Shown here in pieces: positions 23,952 through 32,263 of a stretch of 64,000 nucleotides of DNA. This stretch comes from Selenomonadales bacterium 4137-cl (GTDB lineage: Bacteria > Bacillota > Negativicutes > Sporomusales > UBA7701), in contig JAUOZS010000001.1 of NCBI GenBank assembly GCA_032334055.1, positions 3,558,001 through 3,622,000 on the forward strand, in the 5' to 3' direction. Every line of letters begins with the position of its first letter. The first letter of the stretch is position 1. Below the pieces are notes generated by a model. It was not told where the DNA came from. It saw only the letters and a list, made by a program, of their open reading frames with translations, and ran no database searches. A program made the position numbers and the translations under genes.

Positions 23952-23999
23952 TGGAGCGGGCAACGAGATTCGAACTCGCGACCCACGGCTTGGGAAGCC
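23952..23999 (-). repeat. Middle att core: tRNA-Gly 3' fragment
   Basis: The same 48 bp of tRNA-Gly(CCC) as at 9229 and 36640. The match with the right copy extends to 57 bp (23944-24000 with 36632-36688). It is attR of element A and attL of element B. The tRNA's 5' part is absent here, so it is not functional. Confidence 0.92.
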
Positions 24000-24126
24000 G
24001 ATGAAGACCTTTTCTGTTTAAATCCTATAATGCTTTACACCCAGGGAGAAATCTTTATGCTGCCAAGTGTTTGAGACTTTGACGGTGTGGCCAACAGTAT
24101 CCAATCACTGCCGTTCTCGCCCATGC

Positions 24127-24147
24127 GTTGCACCCATGTTGCACCAA
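24127..24147 (+). repeat. Left arm-type repeats of element B
   Basis: GTTGCACCCA and GTTGCACCAA, 11 bp apart, about 130 bp inside the middle att core. The same motif is repeated at 36571-36617 near the right core. This family is unrelated to element A's repeats. Confidence 0.55.
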
Positions 24148-24159
24148 AAGACTTGCGCA

Positions 24160-26871
24160 CTACTTTACATAATTTTGTTTTGTTGAAAGAGCGACATACT
24201 CTAATTGAACACTTTTATGGAGAAAGTCAAACTCTAATACTTTGCAAATTATATAATCGCCAATATTTAGCTGCTCATAATTATCTGAAGACAGATTGTA
24301 CTTCTGTTCGAGTATCGATAAAAATCCTTTAATTTTATTCTCAACATGACAATTTATAGAGTTTCTCTTTTTGTTGGTGACAACTGCTTCTACAACCGTC
24401 CCAACCGGGAATTCCTCTGTGAAACCAAATACTTGTCTTGCTTCTGAATCGCTATCAATAAGTCGTTTTATTGCATTATAAGATATATTTAAATCAATCG
24501 AGTTTAAGTAAGTACCATCCTTTAGATATACAGACGGCGAAGTAATAAACTCTTTCCTATAGTCTATTAGATAACCGATCATATCAAGTGCAGTTGCTAT
24601 AGACGAGATCTTTTCTAAATATACAGGAGATGATAATCTGCGGGAAATTCTAATCATTATTTCACTATTTTTATATAACGTATTTTCCGCGCAAGTTGCC
24701 AAATATGTTACATTTTCTAATAAATCTAGATGAACTGAGCCTGAAGGCGATATTTTGACTAGATCCTCATTTGCTATATCAAAAGATTGGCTTTCGGCAA
24801 AAATCAATTCCCTTTTTGATAGGACAGCAATTTCCCTCATAGTTATCTCGTCTTTATGTCCAAATAACTCCAGATCAGCAACAATATCTGCTACTCTATG
24901 GTAACCCTTGACACGACTTGGACCTTCAACGTTTAGTTTATCTTTTAGCCAGGATAAAATATCTATTCTCACGAAAGGATCAGGTAAATCATCCGTATAC
25001 TTTGAAGAAAATAGATTTACGAAATTTGACTTCTCTTCATCAAAATATTTTCGGTTTTTTCTTAACAATGTATTGAGTATTATATGTTGTGGTAGGCTAT
25101 ATTGTTCTTCATATTCATTACCAGAAACTCTAATCATAAATATATCCTGAGCTTTAACATGTCCACTCTTGCAGAAATTAATAAATAATTCAATACCATC
25201 TCGTATACTTCTATTAGATAAGTTATAGAAAATTTTCAACGTCAATCGATCGTTTCTGATCGATTGTAATATCTTTTTAAAATATTGTATTTGCTCATTC
25301 TTTTCTATATGAATTGTAATTCCATTTTCCAGCGTGTAAGTTGTTGCTTCGTTTAATTTATTTGCATTAATGCGCAAAATGTATTCTAGTCTTGCCTGTA
25401 ATACCTTAAATAAATCAGGAGGGTCTATTCTAAAAACTAAGTCTTTTACTACTGTATCAAGTGGCGGCGTATTTCGATAATTATCATATGTTGTATCTCT
25501 CAATGGCAAAAGAATTAAGCACTTAAAAGTATCTCTTAACCATTGAGCAACATCAAACATTAGAAGCTGTTGCTCGGCTAGTAATTTATCGCAGTTATCC
25601 AAAACCACAATAGGAATCTTTGTGTGCGTTTCTTTTAAATACTTTATATAAGATTTTAACTTAATTTGGTTATTATTTGTGCAATTTACTAAAACAGAAT
25701 ATAATTCTTGATTATATTTATCCGGTGTCGAACTTAATAATGCTCCCAAGCCTTTCTCGAACTCTTTTATTTCCTTTTTAAATACCTTTTTAATTGTTTC
25801 AAATTCTGTGAAGTCTATTTCCGAGTGATTATCTTGAATCCTTTGTATTGTGGCATCAATAATCCAGTCATATATTTTATCCTTATTTCCTGGAGCGTTA
25901 TTCATGTTAATAAAAATAAATTCACATTGGTTGTACAACTCAATATGATTAACTTTCAAAAATACTTCCTTAAAATGCCTTATAAAAGTTGTTTTACCGC
26001 TCCCTTTAGTTCCAATAAATAGCATCAAAGAATAATTATCATTTTTTAATTCAATATGTTTATTTATTTTCTGTACTATCTCTTCCGGGTTATCAGTAGA
26101 TATAAGAGTAGAATTGACCTCGCTTGGTAATTTAAATTTCTTTATTTCCTTAAACAGGGGTTCTGCGTGCTGTTCTCGTTTAGCGGAAGCCACGTAAGCA
26201 TTATTAACGATTTCGATTCTGTCATCCTCTGTTTGAGGATCGAAAATGTTTCTATTTTCAAACACAAGAGTTCTACCATACTCATTTTCAATTAACTCTT
26301 GATCTTGGACTCTTTTACCACCAAGTTTTGATACAGGAGTATTATACAGTGCTTTTCCTTTAATGTCAGAATAATATTTATCAACAATAGAATTTAGTGT
26401 ATCCTTCGAACAAAACTCGATTAAATTAACAAACGCTTTACTTCCAACAAATACTTCATCAAAATTTAGTTTAACTATTGGATCTGCTTGATCAAAATAA
26501 CCGGTCCAAATTTCTCGTCCATTACACACCATTATCTTTTCACAAACATTTAGTTTATGCTTAAATTCAGAATTTATTTCATTAGCATAAAGTCTTGCTT
26601 CTGAGAACGCTTTTGTAAGATCCTCATTGGGTCCTTTAGCTTCAACCACCATCATAGGTATTCCACGCAAACTTATTAAATAATCAGGAAAATAGTAATG
26701 CTGTTTACTACCCTTATCAATAAGTACTTGACGTATTATGGTTTTTGTTCTTATGTCCGATGGCTTATAGCCTAACCCTAAAGGATTACTATTAGTCAAC
26801 ATCGGGAAGATAAACTTTTGTTCAATATCGCTCTCGGTTACTAAATCAGACAGATCACAGTATAGAGACAT
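24160..26871 (-). CDS. HsdR-N nuclease / P-loop NTPase / S1-domain protein, probable defence
   Basis: A 903-aa multidomain protein. Residues about 10-150 resemble the N-terminal nuclease domain of type I restriction HsdR, with the PD-(D/E)XK core YFPDYLISLRGIPMMVVEAK (PD at 62-63, E77, K79). A P-loop NTPase follows: Walker A GTKGSGKTT at 287-295 and Walker B IVVLDNCDKL at about 421-430, with DNC in place of the usual DDAD/DE. A winged-helix-like middle leads to a C-terminal S1/OB-type RNA-binding domain (PVGTVVEAVVTNKKRN, SILEQKYNLSSD). The protein has no motor helicase motifs, so it is not a standard HsdR. A nuclease driven by an NTPase sensor fits an anti-phage role; this is inference. It is a single, very AT-rich gene next to the att site. 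Confidence 0.75.
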   Translation of the reverse strand: MSLYCDLSDLVTESDIEQKFIFPMLTNSNPLGLGYKPSDIRTKTIIRQVLIDKGSKQHYYFPDYLISLRGIPMMVVEAKGPNEDLTKAFSEARLYANEINSEFKHKLNVCEKIMVCNGREIWTGYFDQADPIVKLNFDEVFVGSKAFVNLIEFCSKDTLNSIVDKYYSDIKGKALYNTPVSKLGGKRVQDQELIENEYGRTLVFENRNIFDPQTEDDRIEIVNNAYVASAKREQHAEPLFKEIKKFKLPSEVNSTLISTDNPEEIVQKINKHIELKNDNYSLMLFIGTKGSGKTTFIRHFKEVFLKVNHIELYNQCEFIFINMNNAPGNKDKIYDWIIDATIQRIQDNHSEIDFTEFETIKKVFKKEIKEFEKGLGALLSSTPDKYNQELYSVLVNCTNNNQIKLKSYIKYLKETHTKIPIVVLDNCDKLLAEQQLLMFDVAQWLRDTFKCLILLPLRDTTYDNYRNTPPLDTVVKDLVFRIDPPDLFKVLQARLEYILRINANKLNEATTYTLENGITIHIEKNEQIQYFKKILQSIRNDRLTLKIFYNLSNRSIRDGIELFINFCKSGHVKAQDIFMIRVSGNEYEEQYSLPQHIILNTLLRKNRKYFDEEKSNFVNLFSSKYTDDLPDPFVRIDILSWLKDKLNVEGPSRVKGYHRVADIVADLELFGHKDEITMREIAVLSKRELIFAESQSFDIANEDLVKISPSGSVHLDLLENVTYLATCAENTLYKNSEIMIRISRRLSSPVYLEKISSIATALDMIGYLIDYRKEFITSPSVYLKDGTYLNSIDLNISYNAIKRLIDSDSEARQVFGFTEEFPVGTVVEAVVTNKKRNSINCHVENKIKGFLSILEQKYNLSSDNYEQLNIGDYIICKVLEFDFLHKSVQLEYVALSTKQNYVK

Positions 26872-27253
26872 TACTATCCCCCCGAGTTAATATTCTCATC
26901 AACTTGTCTATTTTTAAGCTTTTGCCCGTTAGGTAATATTTCCATTTATTAATCAAAGCTCCTTCTGTGTCGATTTATTTCGCCTTACATTTTGTCTATA
27001 AAACAGATGATTTATAGACACAAAATTTCTTATCCATAAAGCCCGACTTTAAAGGATTTCTCAATAGCTTTGGGAAGCCAGGTTTTATAGACAGGAACCA
27101 AGCGTGTAATTTCCAAATTTAAAGACAGGCTAACTGTCATAATTGCGATTCCTTAAAATCAACTCCCGTGCCGTCCAACGGCACGGGAGTTCTTATTTGC
27201 AACTCGCAATTCTAATTATGACAGATAGATTGTAATCGGTAAAAAGGTTATCG
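26872..27253. other. 382-bp gene-free stretch rich in inverted repeats
   Basis: No gene is seen. TGTCTATAAA (26993-27002) faces TTTATAGACA (27011-27020), and the half-site recurs at 27083-27095. Further on, CTGTCATAATTGCGA (27134-27148) faces its mirror in 27204-27224 and encloses a perfect 13-bp terminator-like stem (27161-27173 with 27179-27191). That stem can end the mobilisation operon on the minus strand, where GATTTTAA follows it. The repeats could also serve as binding sites near a replication origin. Confidence 0.55.
27161..27191 (-). terminator. Terminator of the mobilisation operon
   Basis: A perfect 13-bp stem (AACTCCCGTGCCG and its mirror) with a 5-nt loop, followed on the minus strand by GATTTT. 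It lies about 360 bp after the TraD-like stop and is nested inside a larger inverted repeat. Confidence 0.65.
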
Positions 27254-27391
27254 ATGCTTAAAAGTGTCATAGTTTATTATCAAAAAGAAGGACTAACCCA
27301 CGTCCGGTTAGTCGAGAATCGGCTCTATCTAGCACCACTGAAGCACAAGGCCCCAGGTGACACCTATAATATACACCCGGTTATTGCCTAA
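27254..27391 (+). CDS. Possible small protein, 45 aa
   Basis: ATG 27254 opens MLKSVIVYYQKEGLTHVRLV and ends NIHPVIA. AAAGG lies 7 bp upstream. The composition looks protein-like and no longer gene overlaps it, but no family is recognised and the region between 27392 and 27547 shows nothing else. Confidence 0.3.
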   Translation: MLKSVIVYYQKEGLTHVRLVENRLYLAPLKHKAPGDTYNIHPVIA

Positions 27392-27547
27392 GTCAAACTG
27401 GCATACCAGCTCCTTCGAATCCTATCCCATTATATCTCTACTAAGTGATGAATGGCGTTATTCTAGTCCTGGTGATAGGCCCAAGGAGCGACGCTGCATT
27501 GGAGCCGGAAAATCGCTCCTACGGCCTCCTAGGCAACCAAAAACTAT

Positions 27548-28057
27548 TTAACCCTCGTCCTCGGGCGCGATATACTTACACGCCGGGTATTGATCGCAGC
27601 CTAATTTCCCGCCGAGCTTCTCGCGCGGAACTATGTGCCCTTTTCCGCAGGCCGGGCAGATCGGCGCGTCACCATAGGCCGGCTCTAGCGGCTCTGGTGT
27701 AATCGGCGTCCGTCGCCTTTTAGCCTCGGCCGCCTTTGCCCGTGTTATCCGTTCTGCCTGGCCCTGGCTCTTCCAAACGGCCAGGATGGGGGGGTTATCG
27801 TTATGTTTGAGTTCTCGAACGACGTATATTAGGCCGCCCAGGAGCATATCGAGATCATCGGGCCGCAGCCCTTCGGTCTCAAACGCTATGCGCATAAGCC
27901 CCCCAAGCTCTATTTTGTCCCTCGTGTCCGCTTTCCTGGCGACTTTATTTGCGTTGGCCGATCTGACCTTAATTTCGCGGTCAATCTCCGCCCGGCGCTT
28001 TCTCAGGCTTTCAATTCGCGCGGCTTCGCGCGTAGCAAAAGTGCTAATACTACTCAC
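27548..28057 (-). CDS. TraD-like conjugal transfer protein with C-terminal zinc finger
   Basis: About 169 aa. A basic coiled N-terminus (TREAARIESLRKRRAEIDRE) leads to DTRDKIELGGLMRIAFETEG, which matches the small TraD-type relaxosome protein found with MOBQ relaxases. The C-terminus carries CPACGKGH and CDQYPACKYI, a four-Cys zinc finger like those of topoisomerase I tails, which is an unusual addition. The exact start is unclear: GTG 28057 is used here, and AAAGAGGTG before an ATT at 28048 is another possibility; reading further upstream overlaps the previous gene. It is the last gene of the mobilisation operon. Confidence 0.65.
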   Translation of the reverse strand: MSSISTFATREAARIESLRKRRAEIDREIKVRSANANKVARKADTRDKIELGGLMRIAFETEGLRPDDLDMLLGGLIYVVRELKHNDNPPILAVWKSQGQAERITRAKAAEAKRRRTPITPEPLEPAYGDAPICPACGKGHIVPREKLGGKLGCDQYPACKYIAPEDEG

Positions 28058-28076
28058 CTCTTTCTCGTCTAGTTTC

Positions 28077-28364
28077 TCAGCCGGCCGCCAGCGTGAGCAG
28101 ATCGGCGCGGGAAAGTTGTAACCCATCGGCCAGGCCCTGGGCGTAACATTCATCGTACAACACGCTCGCCATAGCCTCCCCTGCGGCCTCCAGTTCGCGG
28201 GCGACCGTCGGACCGCACCGGCGAGCAACCTCCTCCAGAGCCGAGCAATAGCGGCCCTGGGCCTCGTGGTATTCCGGGTTACTCCTCGGCGCGAACGTGG
28301 CCAGCACGTCGCTCGTCCTCACCCTGGCCAGTTTACCCATGATCTCACCCTTGGTTAGTTCCAT
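28077..28364 (-). CDS. Hypothetical protein of mobilisation operon, 95 aa
   Basis: Starts at ATG 28364 behind GGGAGG and reads MELTKGEIMGKLARVRTSDV. The protein is largely helical and Ala/Glu-rich (EYHEAQGRYCSALEEVARRC, VARELEAAGEAMASVLYDEC) with no membrane segment. No family is recognised. It stands 19 bp before the TraD-like start, in the same direction. An upstream gap (28365-28490) holds two hairpins (28401-28432 and 28458-28493). Confidence 0.6.
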   Translation of the reverse strand: MELTKGEIMGKLARVRTSDVLATFAPRSNPEYHEAQGRYCSALEEVARRCGPTVARELEAAGEAMASVLYDECYAQGLADGLQLSRADLLTLAAG

Positions 28365-28490
28365 ACAATGCCTCCCTTTAATTTGCCCGGAGGCCGGCTG
28401 CCGTGCTATTATTATGGCAAGGCAGCCCCGGCCCCGTTCGGGTGTTGTTCTGATAAGGAGTCGCCTGACTTTCGACGGTGGGGCGGCTCC

Positions 28491-28796
28491 TTAGTCATTC
28501 GGTTTCGGTGCGGCTAGTCCTTGCAATAACGCCATAGCTACCGCGTATTCAAAAGGGGTTTCTTGCTTGACTATGAACTTTTCGATGAGGGCGACGCACA
28601 TATCAACGCTCAAATGAACCTCAACGCAAACCATCTTTTCCTCGGGGATCTGATTACGGAAGCGTTCTTTCCCTCTTGTTACCTGCAGGTGCTTGAATTT
28701 TCCCCGAACTAATTCCAGTTTCTTAACGTCGGTGCTCGCCGATGTAAAATCAAGCTCTATCGCGTTAATAATGACCGCCGGATTAATTTCAGCCAT
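28491..28796 (-). CDS. Hypothetical protein of mobilisation operon, 101 aa
   Basis: Reads MAEINPAVIINAIELDFTSA and ends GLAAPKPND. A central basic segment (VRGKFKHLQVTRGKERFRNQ) and a helical end (VDMCVALIEKFIVKQETPFEY) are visible. No family is recognised. It follows the HicB-like gene by 13 bp and belongs to the same operon. Confidence 0.6.
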   Translation of the reverse strand: MAEINPAVIINAIELDFTSASTDVKKLELVRGKFKHLQVTRGKERFRNQIPEEKMVCVEVHLSVDMCVALIEKFIVKQETPFEYAVAMALLQGLAAPKPND

Positions 28797-28809
28797 AATT
28801 CACCCTCTT

Positions 28810-29214
28810 TTAATCACTCGGTTTTACGAGCTTCACAAGCTCCTTCGGCCCCGGTCGGATGACTGTCATCGGCGACGGCAGCGGTATTGTGTCACCGCCC
28901 TGGCGGGAACATTTCAGATAGAGCGTCAGAGCTTCGGCCGCCCTGGCCAGCGCCTGGTCTTCGTCGGCCGCGCAACTTATACAGCCGGGAAGATCGGGAA
29001 AAACCACTGTTACGCCGTCGCCGGCGCGGGAGAATACGGCCGGGTAGTAAAATTCGCGGCTGCCGTCTGGATTTAAACGGTAGATTCGGCCCTCCTCGTC
29101 AGCGTGGCTTGTTGCCAGGCCGGAAGCGTGGGCCTGGCTGATCGCCGCCCTGGTCGCGCTGCCGAGGAGCTTTTCCTGCTCGTAGGCCGCTAGGGTCCAA
29201 AAATTTTTACTCAC
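28810..29214 (-). CDS. HicB-like protein, no HicA partner
   Basis: About 134 aa. The C-terminal half (EFYYPAVFSRAGDGVTVVFP, then DLPGCISCAADEDQALARAAEALTLYL) matches the HicB fold, which is a degraded RNase-H-like domain. The N-terminal half is extra (FWTLAAYEQEKLLGSATRAA). GTG 29214 is preferred because GGAGGAGG lies 9 bp upstream; it overlaps the previous gene's stop. No HicA toxin gene is adjacent, so it is probably a regulator of the mobilisation operon rather than an antitoxin. A separate true hicAB pair lies at 35645-36407. Confidence 0.7.
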   Translation of the reverse strand: MSKNFWTLAAYEQEKLLGSATRAAISQAHASGLATSHADEEGRIYRLNPDGSREFYYPAVFSRAGDGVTVVFPDLPGCISCAADEDQALARAAEALTLYLKCSRQGGDTIPLPSPMTVIRPGPKELVKLVKPSD

Positions 29215-29494
29215 CGTCGCCGTCCTCCTCCAGATCGCCAATCAACAACTCATCATCACCGGCAGCGGCCATGACCGCCAGGGCCGGCCCCCAGCCGGCG
29301 CGGGGCAGCTTGTCGGGATTATACGCGTATTCGCGTGGCCCGGTCTTGACGATCACGCCGGCTGCCTCGGCGGCGCGGATATGATCGACGGTGGCCCGAA
29401 TCCTCGCCAGCTTTTCCGCTTGATAGTGTTGCCTGCTGATTCGGCGGGCCTTGATGATCTGACGCCGCCGAGGGGTCTTTTTCGCCCTGCCCAA
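29207..29494 (-). CDS. Hypothetical basic protein of mobilisation operon, 95 aa
   Basis: MGRAKKTPRRRQIIKARRIS is strongly basic, followed by a helical part (QAEKLARIRATVDHIRAAEAAG) and an acidic tail (DDELLIGDLEEDGDGE). The charge split suggests nucleic-acid binding regulated by the tail. No family is recognised. Its stop overlaps the start of the HicB-like gene. Confidence 0.55.
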   Translation of the reverse strand: MGRAKKTPRRRQIIKARRISRQHYQAEKLARIRATVDHIRAAEAAGVIVKTGPREYAYNPDKLPRAGWGPALAVMAAAGDDELLIGDLEEDGDGE

Positions 29495-29651
29495 TCATAC
29501 CAACCCCTTGTATTTCGTGGCTTAGAAGGCTTCCTAGGAGGCCGTTTTTTTGTGGCCAAGCCCGGTTATTTGCAAAACATGCTCTAGGCGACGAAATCCA
29601 GCCGACCATGGCCGCGATAGCCAACGACCGGCGAAGCGATTCGCGCCGGTG

Positions 29652-29772
29652 CAACCCTTGATTACAGTTTCCCCGCCGGGGATCTCATCCGTCAAGGATT
29701 ATAAACCGCCTCGCGGCGCTGCGCGTCCTTGACAGATGAGATCCCCGGCGGGTACGGTCTGGCCAAGGGTTG
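29652..29772 (-). other. Large nested hairpin between relaxase and accessory genes
   Basis: Two 27-bp arms (29672-29698 and 29726-29752) are complementary except for one position that becomes a G-U pair in minus-strand RNA. A further 9-bp outer stem (29652-29660 with 29764-29772) and a GC-rich hairpin in the 27-nt loop extend it. No T run follows, so it is not a plain terminator. It lies in a 303-bp gap without genes, downstream of the relaxase in the operon direction. An RNA element controlling the downstream genes or a second DNA-processing site are possible. Confidence 0.7.
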
Positions 29773-29797
29773 CCGGCGGCCCCTGCGCTTTCCGGGG

Positions 29798-32161
29798 TTA
29801 TTCTCGCTCCAATCCCCTGTTTTGCCCGTGGTCGTGTTCGGACGTGTCTGCGTAATCGCCCAGGTCTTGGTGCAGCGCCGATATTCTCAGATTTAACCCG
29901 CCCTTGCCGTGGCTCTCAGCGCGGTTTAGGTCGGCGACGATATTATTGAGCGCCCGCCCGATCTGCGGCGCTGGGGCCGCGTTTTTACCGTTCCGGTCGT
30001 GGCTTCTCATTAGGGCACGTTGGACCGCCTTAAACTCCCCGTCTTTTGTGCTAAAAACATCTATTTTTTGCTCGACCGTCGCCCGCCTGGATTGCTCCTG
30101 GTTGTCTCTGCCCCGTATTTCGAGGAAATAACTGTTTATTGGGCCAAGATCGGCTTTGGCGATAGCTCGTATTTCCGCCTTTTTCTCTTCCAGCGTCCTT
30201 GCCGCTGCGTCCCGAAATTTGACGAGGTTTTCGAGCTTGTCGCCCACCGTCCCGGCCACTTTGGCCGTTTCGTACGCCTTTGTCGCTTCGGCGACCTTGG
30301 TTTCCAGCGCCTTAATTACCGGGTCGTGTTCGCGTAAAACGTTATCGTGGTGCCAGTTCCAAGCCATATCCTTGATCTCGTCCCTGGTCAAACCCTTTGC
30401 TGGCAGCGTCGAAAGCTCATTTTTGAGATCACGCAAATGCGCCCCGCAGGCGGCGCGGGCGCGGACTATCTTTTCTAGCGCTTCGGCATGGCCTACCTCG
30501 CCAGCCTCAATCTTGGTGGCCAGCGCCCGTAAATCTGTCTCTATTGCTTGCGCGGCGGCGGCGCGGCTTTGTATTTCGGCGGCCTTCGCGGTCTTAGCCT
30601 TTTCAACCTCCAATGCCTTGGCCAGCTTGGCGGCCCGCTGCTCCTGGGCGGCGTCTTTCACCGGCGCCGGTGCTGGCCGCTGCTCGGCCTCGATGGCCCG
30701 CCGCTGCGTCTTTTCGCGTTCCAATTGCGTTAAAATCTCGCCGGCCTGGGCTGCCAGGGTGACCGGGTCAGCGAGATCGCCGGCAACATGGGCTTTGCTG
30801 GGCATATACTCGTGATTCTCCGGCAATGCCAAGGTACTGCGCAGCTTTTCGACTTCCCCCCAAGCGGCCTGATTGCCGCCCGCGCGATCGATTTCCCGCA
30901 CGGCGTCAGATGCGGCGTAAAATACTTCTGCGTAACTGACGGCCTGGCCGTGGGCTTTTACTATCCGTTTTTCCGCTGCCGCTCTGGCGATGGCCGCGGC
31001 ATCTTTCTCGCGGCCGATGCGACCGGCCTTGATGCCGGTTATCTTCTCTACGCGCTGACGGTCCCGCTCGGCGATATCGCCGGCGATCTTCGCGATCTCT
31101 GCCTGGGCCTCAGGGGTGGCCAGTTCTTTGGTTAATTCGGCCTGCCGAAGCTCGGTCAGTAGGCGGGCCTTGTAATTTTCGTGCCGTGCGTCCGCCAAGC
31201 GGTCAAGTTCGGCCTGCTGGGCCGCGCTCGGCCGCTTGCCTTTAAGCTGCTTTGCCAGCGCCCGCTCTTCTTTGCGGAGGCTGTAGTCCTCCTTTTTGAG
31301 GTCCCACACTTCGTTTTTTAGCTCACGGCCCAGGCCATGCGTGTAACGATGGAGGGCGATCTTCTCGATCTCCTCATCAGTTAACGGAGGCCGATCCTTT
31401 GTCCTGGCGCGGTCCGGTCCAAGGTGCTGCTCGGGTTCGCGGTCAAGCTGGGTCGCCTTTTCGTGGTCGCCGGCTTCCAGGGCGGCTTGTCGCTGATCGA
31501 CGAGGCTGCGCATGTCGATACGGGCCTCATGCCCGTTATTCTCTAGATGGCGGTTACATGTGCGCTCCCATTCTTCGCGTATCCGAGGAATAGCGTCTAA
31601 GTCGTGCCACATGACGCGGTCTTTTCTGGCCCCGTGGGCGGCCGGGTCGGGCTGCTGCCTGGTCGGGTCTTTATATTGCTTAGCGGCCTCGCTGAAATAT
31701 ACTTCCGGCGCTCTTTCGATTCCGTCCCTTCGCCTGTCCGAAAACATTATATGAGCGTGGGGGTTATCCTTCTGACCGTCAAGCCGCCCGACGTTGCTAT
31801 GATAGGCCCACTCATACGGGAAGTCTTCGCCGAAGACCTGGTGGCAATAATCCTTGATGAGCTCGATGTTTTGCTGCTCGGTAAGCTCGACCGGGAGGGC
31901 TATCCTTATCTCGTGGTACGTTCTGCCGTTACTTCGCTCGTAGGCGTCGGCTGCCGCCCAGAAGTCGCGTGGGTTTGTCGCGGCCCACTCCGGGGCGTTC
32001 TCCATCTCCTCTGACTTGGCAACCAGTTCCTCGGCTTTCTCTCCGTGGCCATATTCGCCTTGTCTCATGATATAATCGCGGTGCGCTACTGCCGGGGTTA
32101 CATTGCCGGTGCGGTCTATGCTGCTTCGGCTATGGGACATATTACAATGAGGTATCGCCAC
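29798..32161 (-). CDS. mobA: MobA/MobL-family (MOBQ) relaxase
   Basis: A 787-aa relaxase. The N-terminus VAIPHCNMSHSRSS leads into the MobA/MobL nuclease domain, with YERSNGRTYHEIRIALP and the HUH-like metal motif NPHAHIMFSDR. The catalytic tyrosine is probably one of those in AVAHRDYIMRQGEYGHG. The long C-terminal 500 residues are Ala/Glu/Arg-rich coiled coil (for example RRAIEAEQRPAP, ALEVEKAKTAKAAEIQSRAA). Start: GTG 32161 fits the family N-terminus and has GGAG about 9 bp upstream; a GTG at 32191 is also open. The enzyme would nick oriT, which lies 70-100 bp upstream, and lead the strand into a recipient through a pore supplied by another element. Confidence 0.9.
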   Translation of the reverse strand: MAIPHCNMSHSRSSIDRTGNVTPAVAHRDYIMRQGEYGHGEKAEELVAKSEEMENAPEWAATNPRDFWAAADAYERSNGRTYHEIRIALPVELTEQQNIELIKDYCHQVFGEDFPYEWAYHSNVGRLDGQKDNPHAHIMFSDRRRDGIERAPEVYFSEAAKQYKDPTRQQPDPAAHGARKDRVMWHDLDAIPRIREEWERTCNRHLENNGHEARIDMRSLVDQRQAALEAGDHEKATQLDREPEQHLGPDRARTKDRPPLTDEEIEKIALHRYTHGLGRELKNEVWDLKKEDYSLRKEERALAKQLKGKRPSAAQQAELDRLADARHENYKARLLTELRQAELTKELATPEAQAEIAKIAGDIAERDRQRVEKITGIKAGRIGREKDAAAIARAAAEKRIVKAHGQAVSYAEVFYAASDAVREIDRAGGNQAAWGEVEKLRSTLALPENHEYMPSKAHVAGDLADPVTLAAQAGEILTQLEREKTQRRAIEAEQRPAPAPVKDAAQEQRAAKLAKALEVEKAKTAKAAEIQSRAAAAQAIETDLRALATKIEAGEVGHAEALEKIVRARAACGAHLRDLKNELSTLPAKGLTRDEIKDMAWNWHHDNVLREHDPVIKALETKVAEATKAYETAKVAGTVGDKLENLVKFRDAAARTLEEKKAEIRAIAKADLGPINSYFLEIRGRDNQEQSRRATVEQKIDVFSTKDGEFKAVQRALMRSHDRNGKNAAPAPQIGRALNNIVADLNRAESHGKGGLNLRISALHQDLGDYADTSEHDHGQNRGLERE

Positions 32162-32228
32162 GGTATCACGCTCCATTTCGTGCTCGGCCACACCGCAGGT
32201 GTCTATGTTATGCGCCCGCAGGGTCGCA

Positions 32229-32263
32229 CCATGTTACTTTGTAACATGGGGAAGTGCGCATTA
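32229..32263 (+). other. oriT: Predicted origin of transfer (oriT)
   Basis: A perfect dyad, CCATGTTAC (32229-32237) and GTAACATGG (32241-32249), stands 2 bp before AAGTGCGCATTA (32252-32263). IncQ/RSF1010-type and related MOBQ oriTs have the same design: an inverted repeat followed closely by a nick motif around (T)AAGTGCGC. A second imperfect dyad follows (32264-32290). The site lies between the relaxase and the replication gene. The match is seen; the nick position is inferred. Confidence 0.75.

Larger units (their letters stand above)
9229..23999. mobile_element. Element A: satellite-like integrated element
   Basis: Bounded by the 48-bp tRNA-Gly fragments at 9229 and 23952. It contains a tyrosine integrase, a MerR-like regulator with two operators, an excisionase-like protein, Prim-Pol/D5 helicase, portal, HK97-type capsid, a SpoVG-like protein, a two-methyltransferase module and a ParA-like pair. 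No terminase, head protease, tail or lysis gene is recognisable. The content fits a phage satellite that builds its own heads, or a reduced prophage. Composition falls at both ends (modification module and ParA pair are AT-rich) relative to the replication and head genes, which suggests cargo added beside the att sites. Confidence 0.8.

Noticed and set aside
24160..26871. Ordinary type I restriction subunit HsdR
   Set aside because: It lacks the SF2 helicase motifs and has no HsdM or HsdS genes nearby; only the N-terminal nuclease part is HsdR-like.
27445..27702. Plus-strand 85-codon frame overlapping the TraD-like gene
   Set aside because: It has no ribosome site and runs through the antisense of the zinc-finger coding region.
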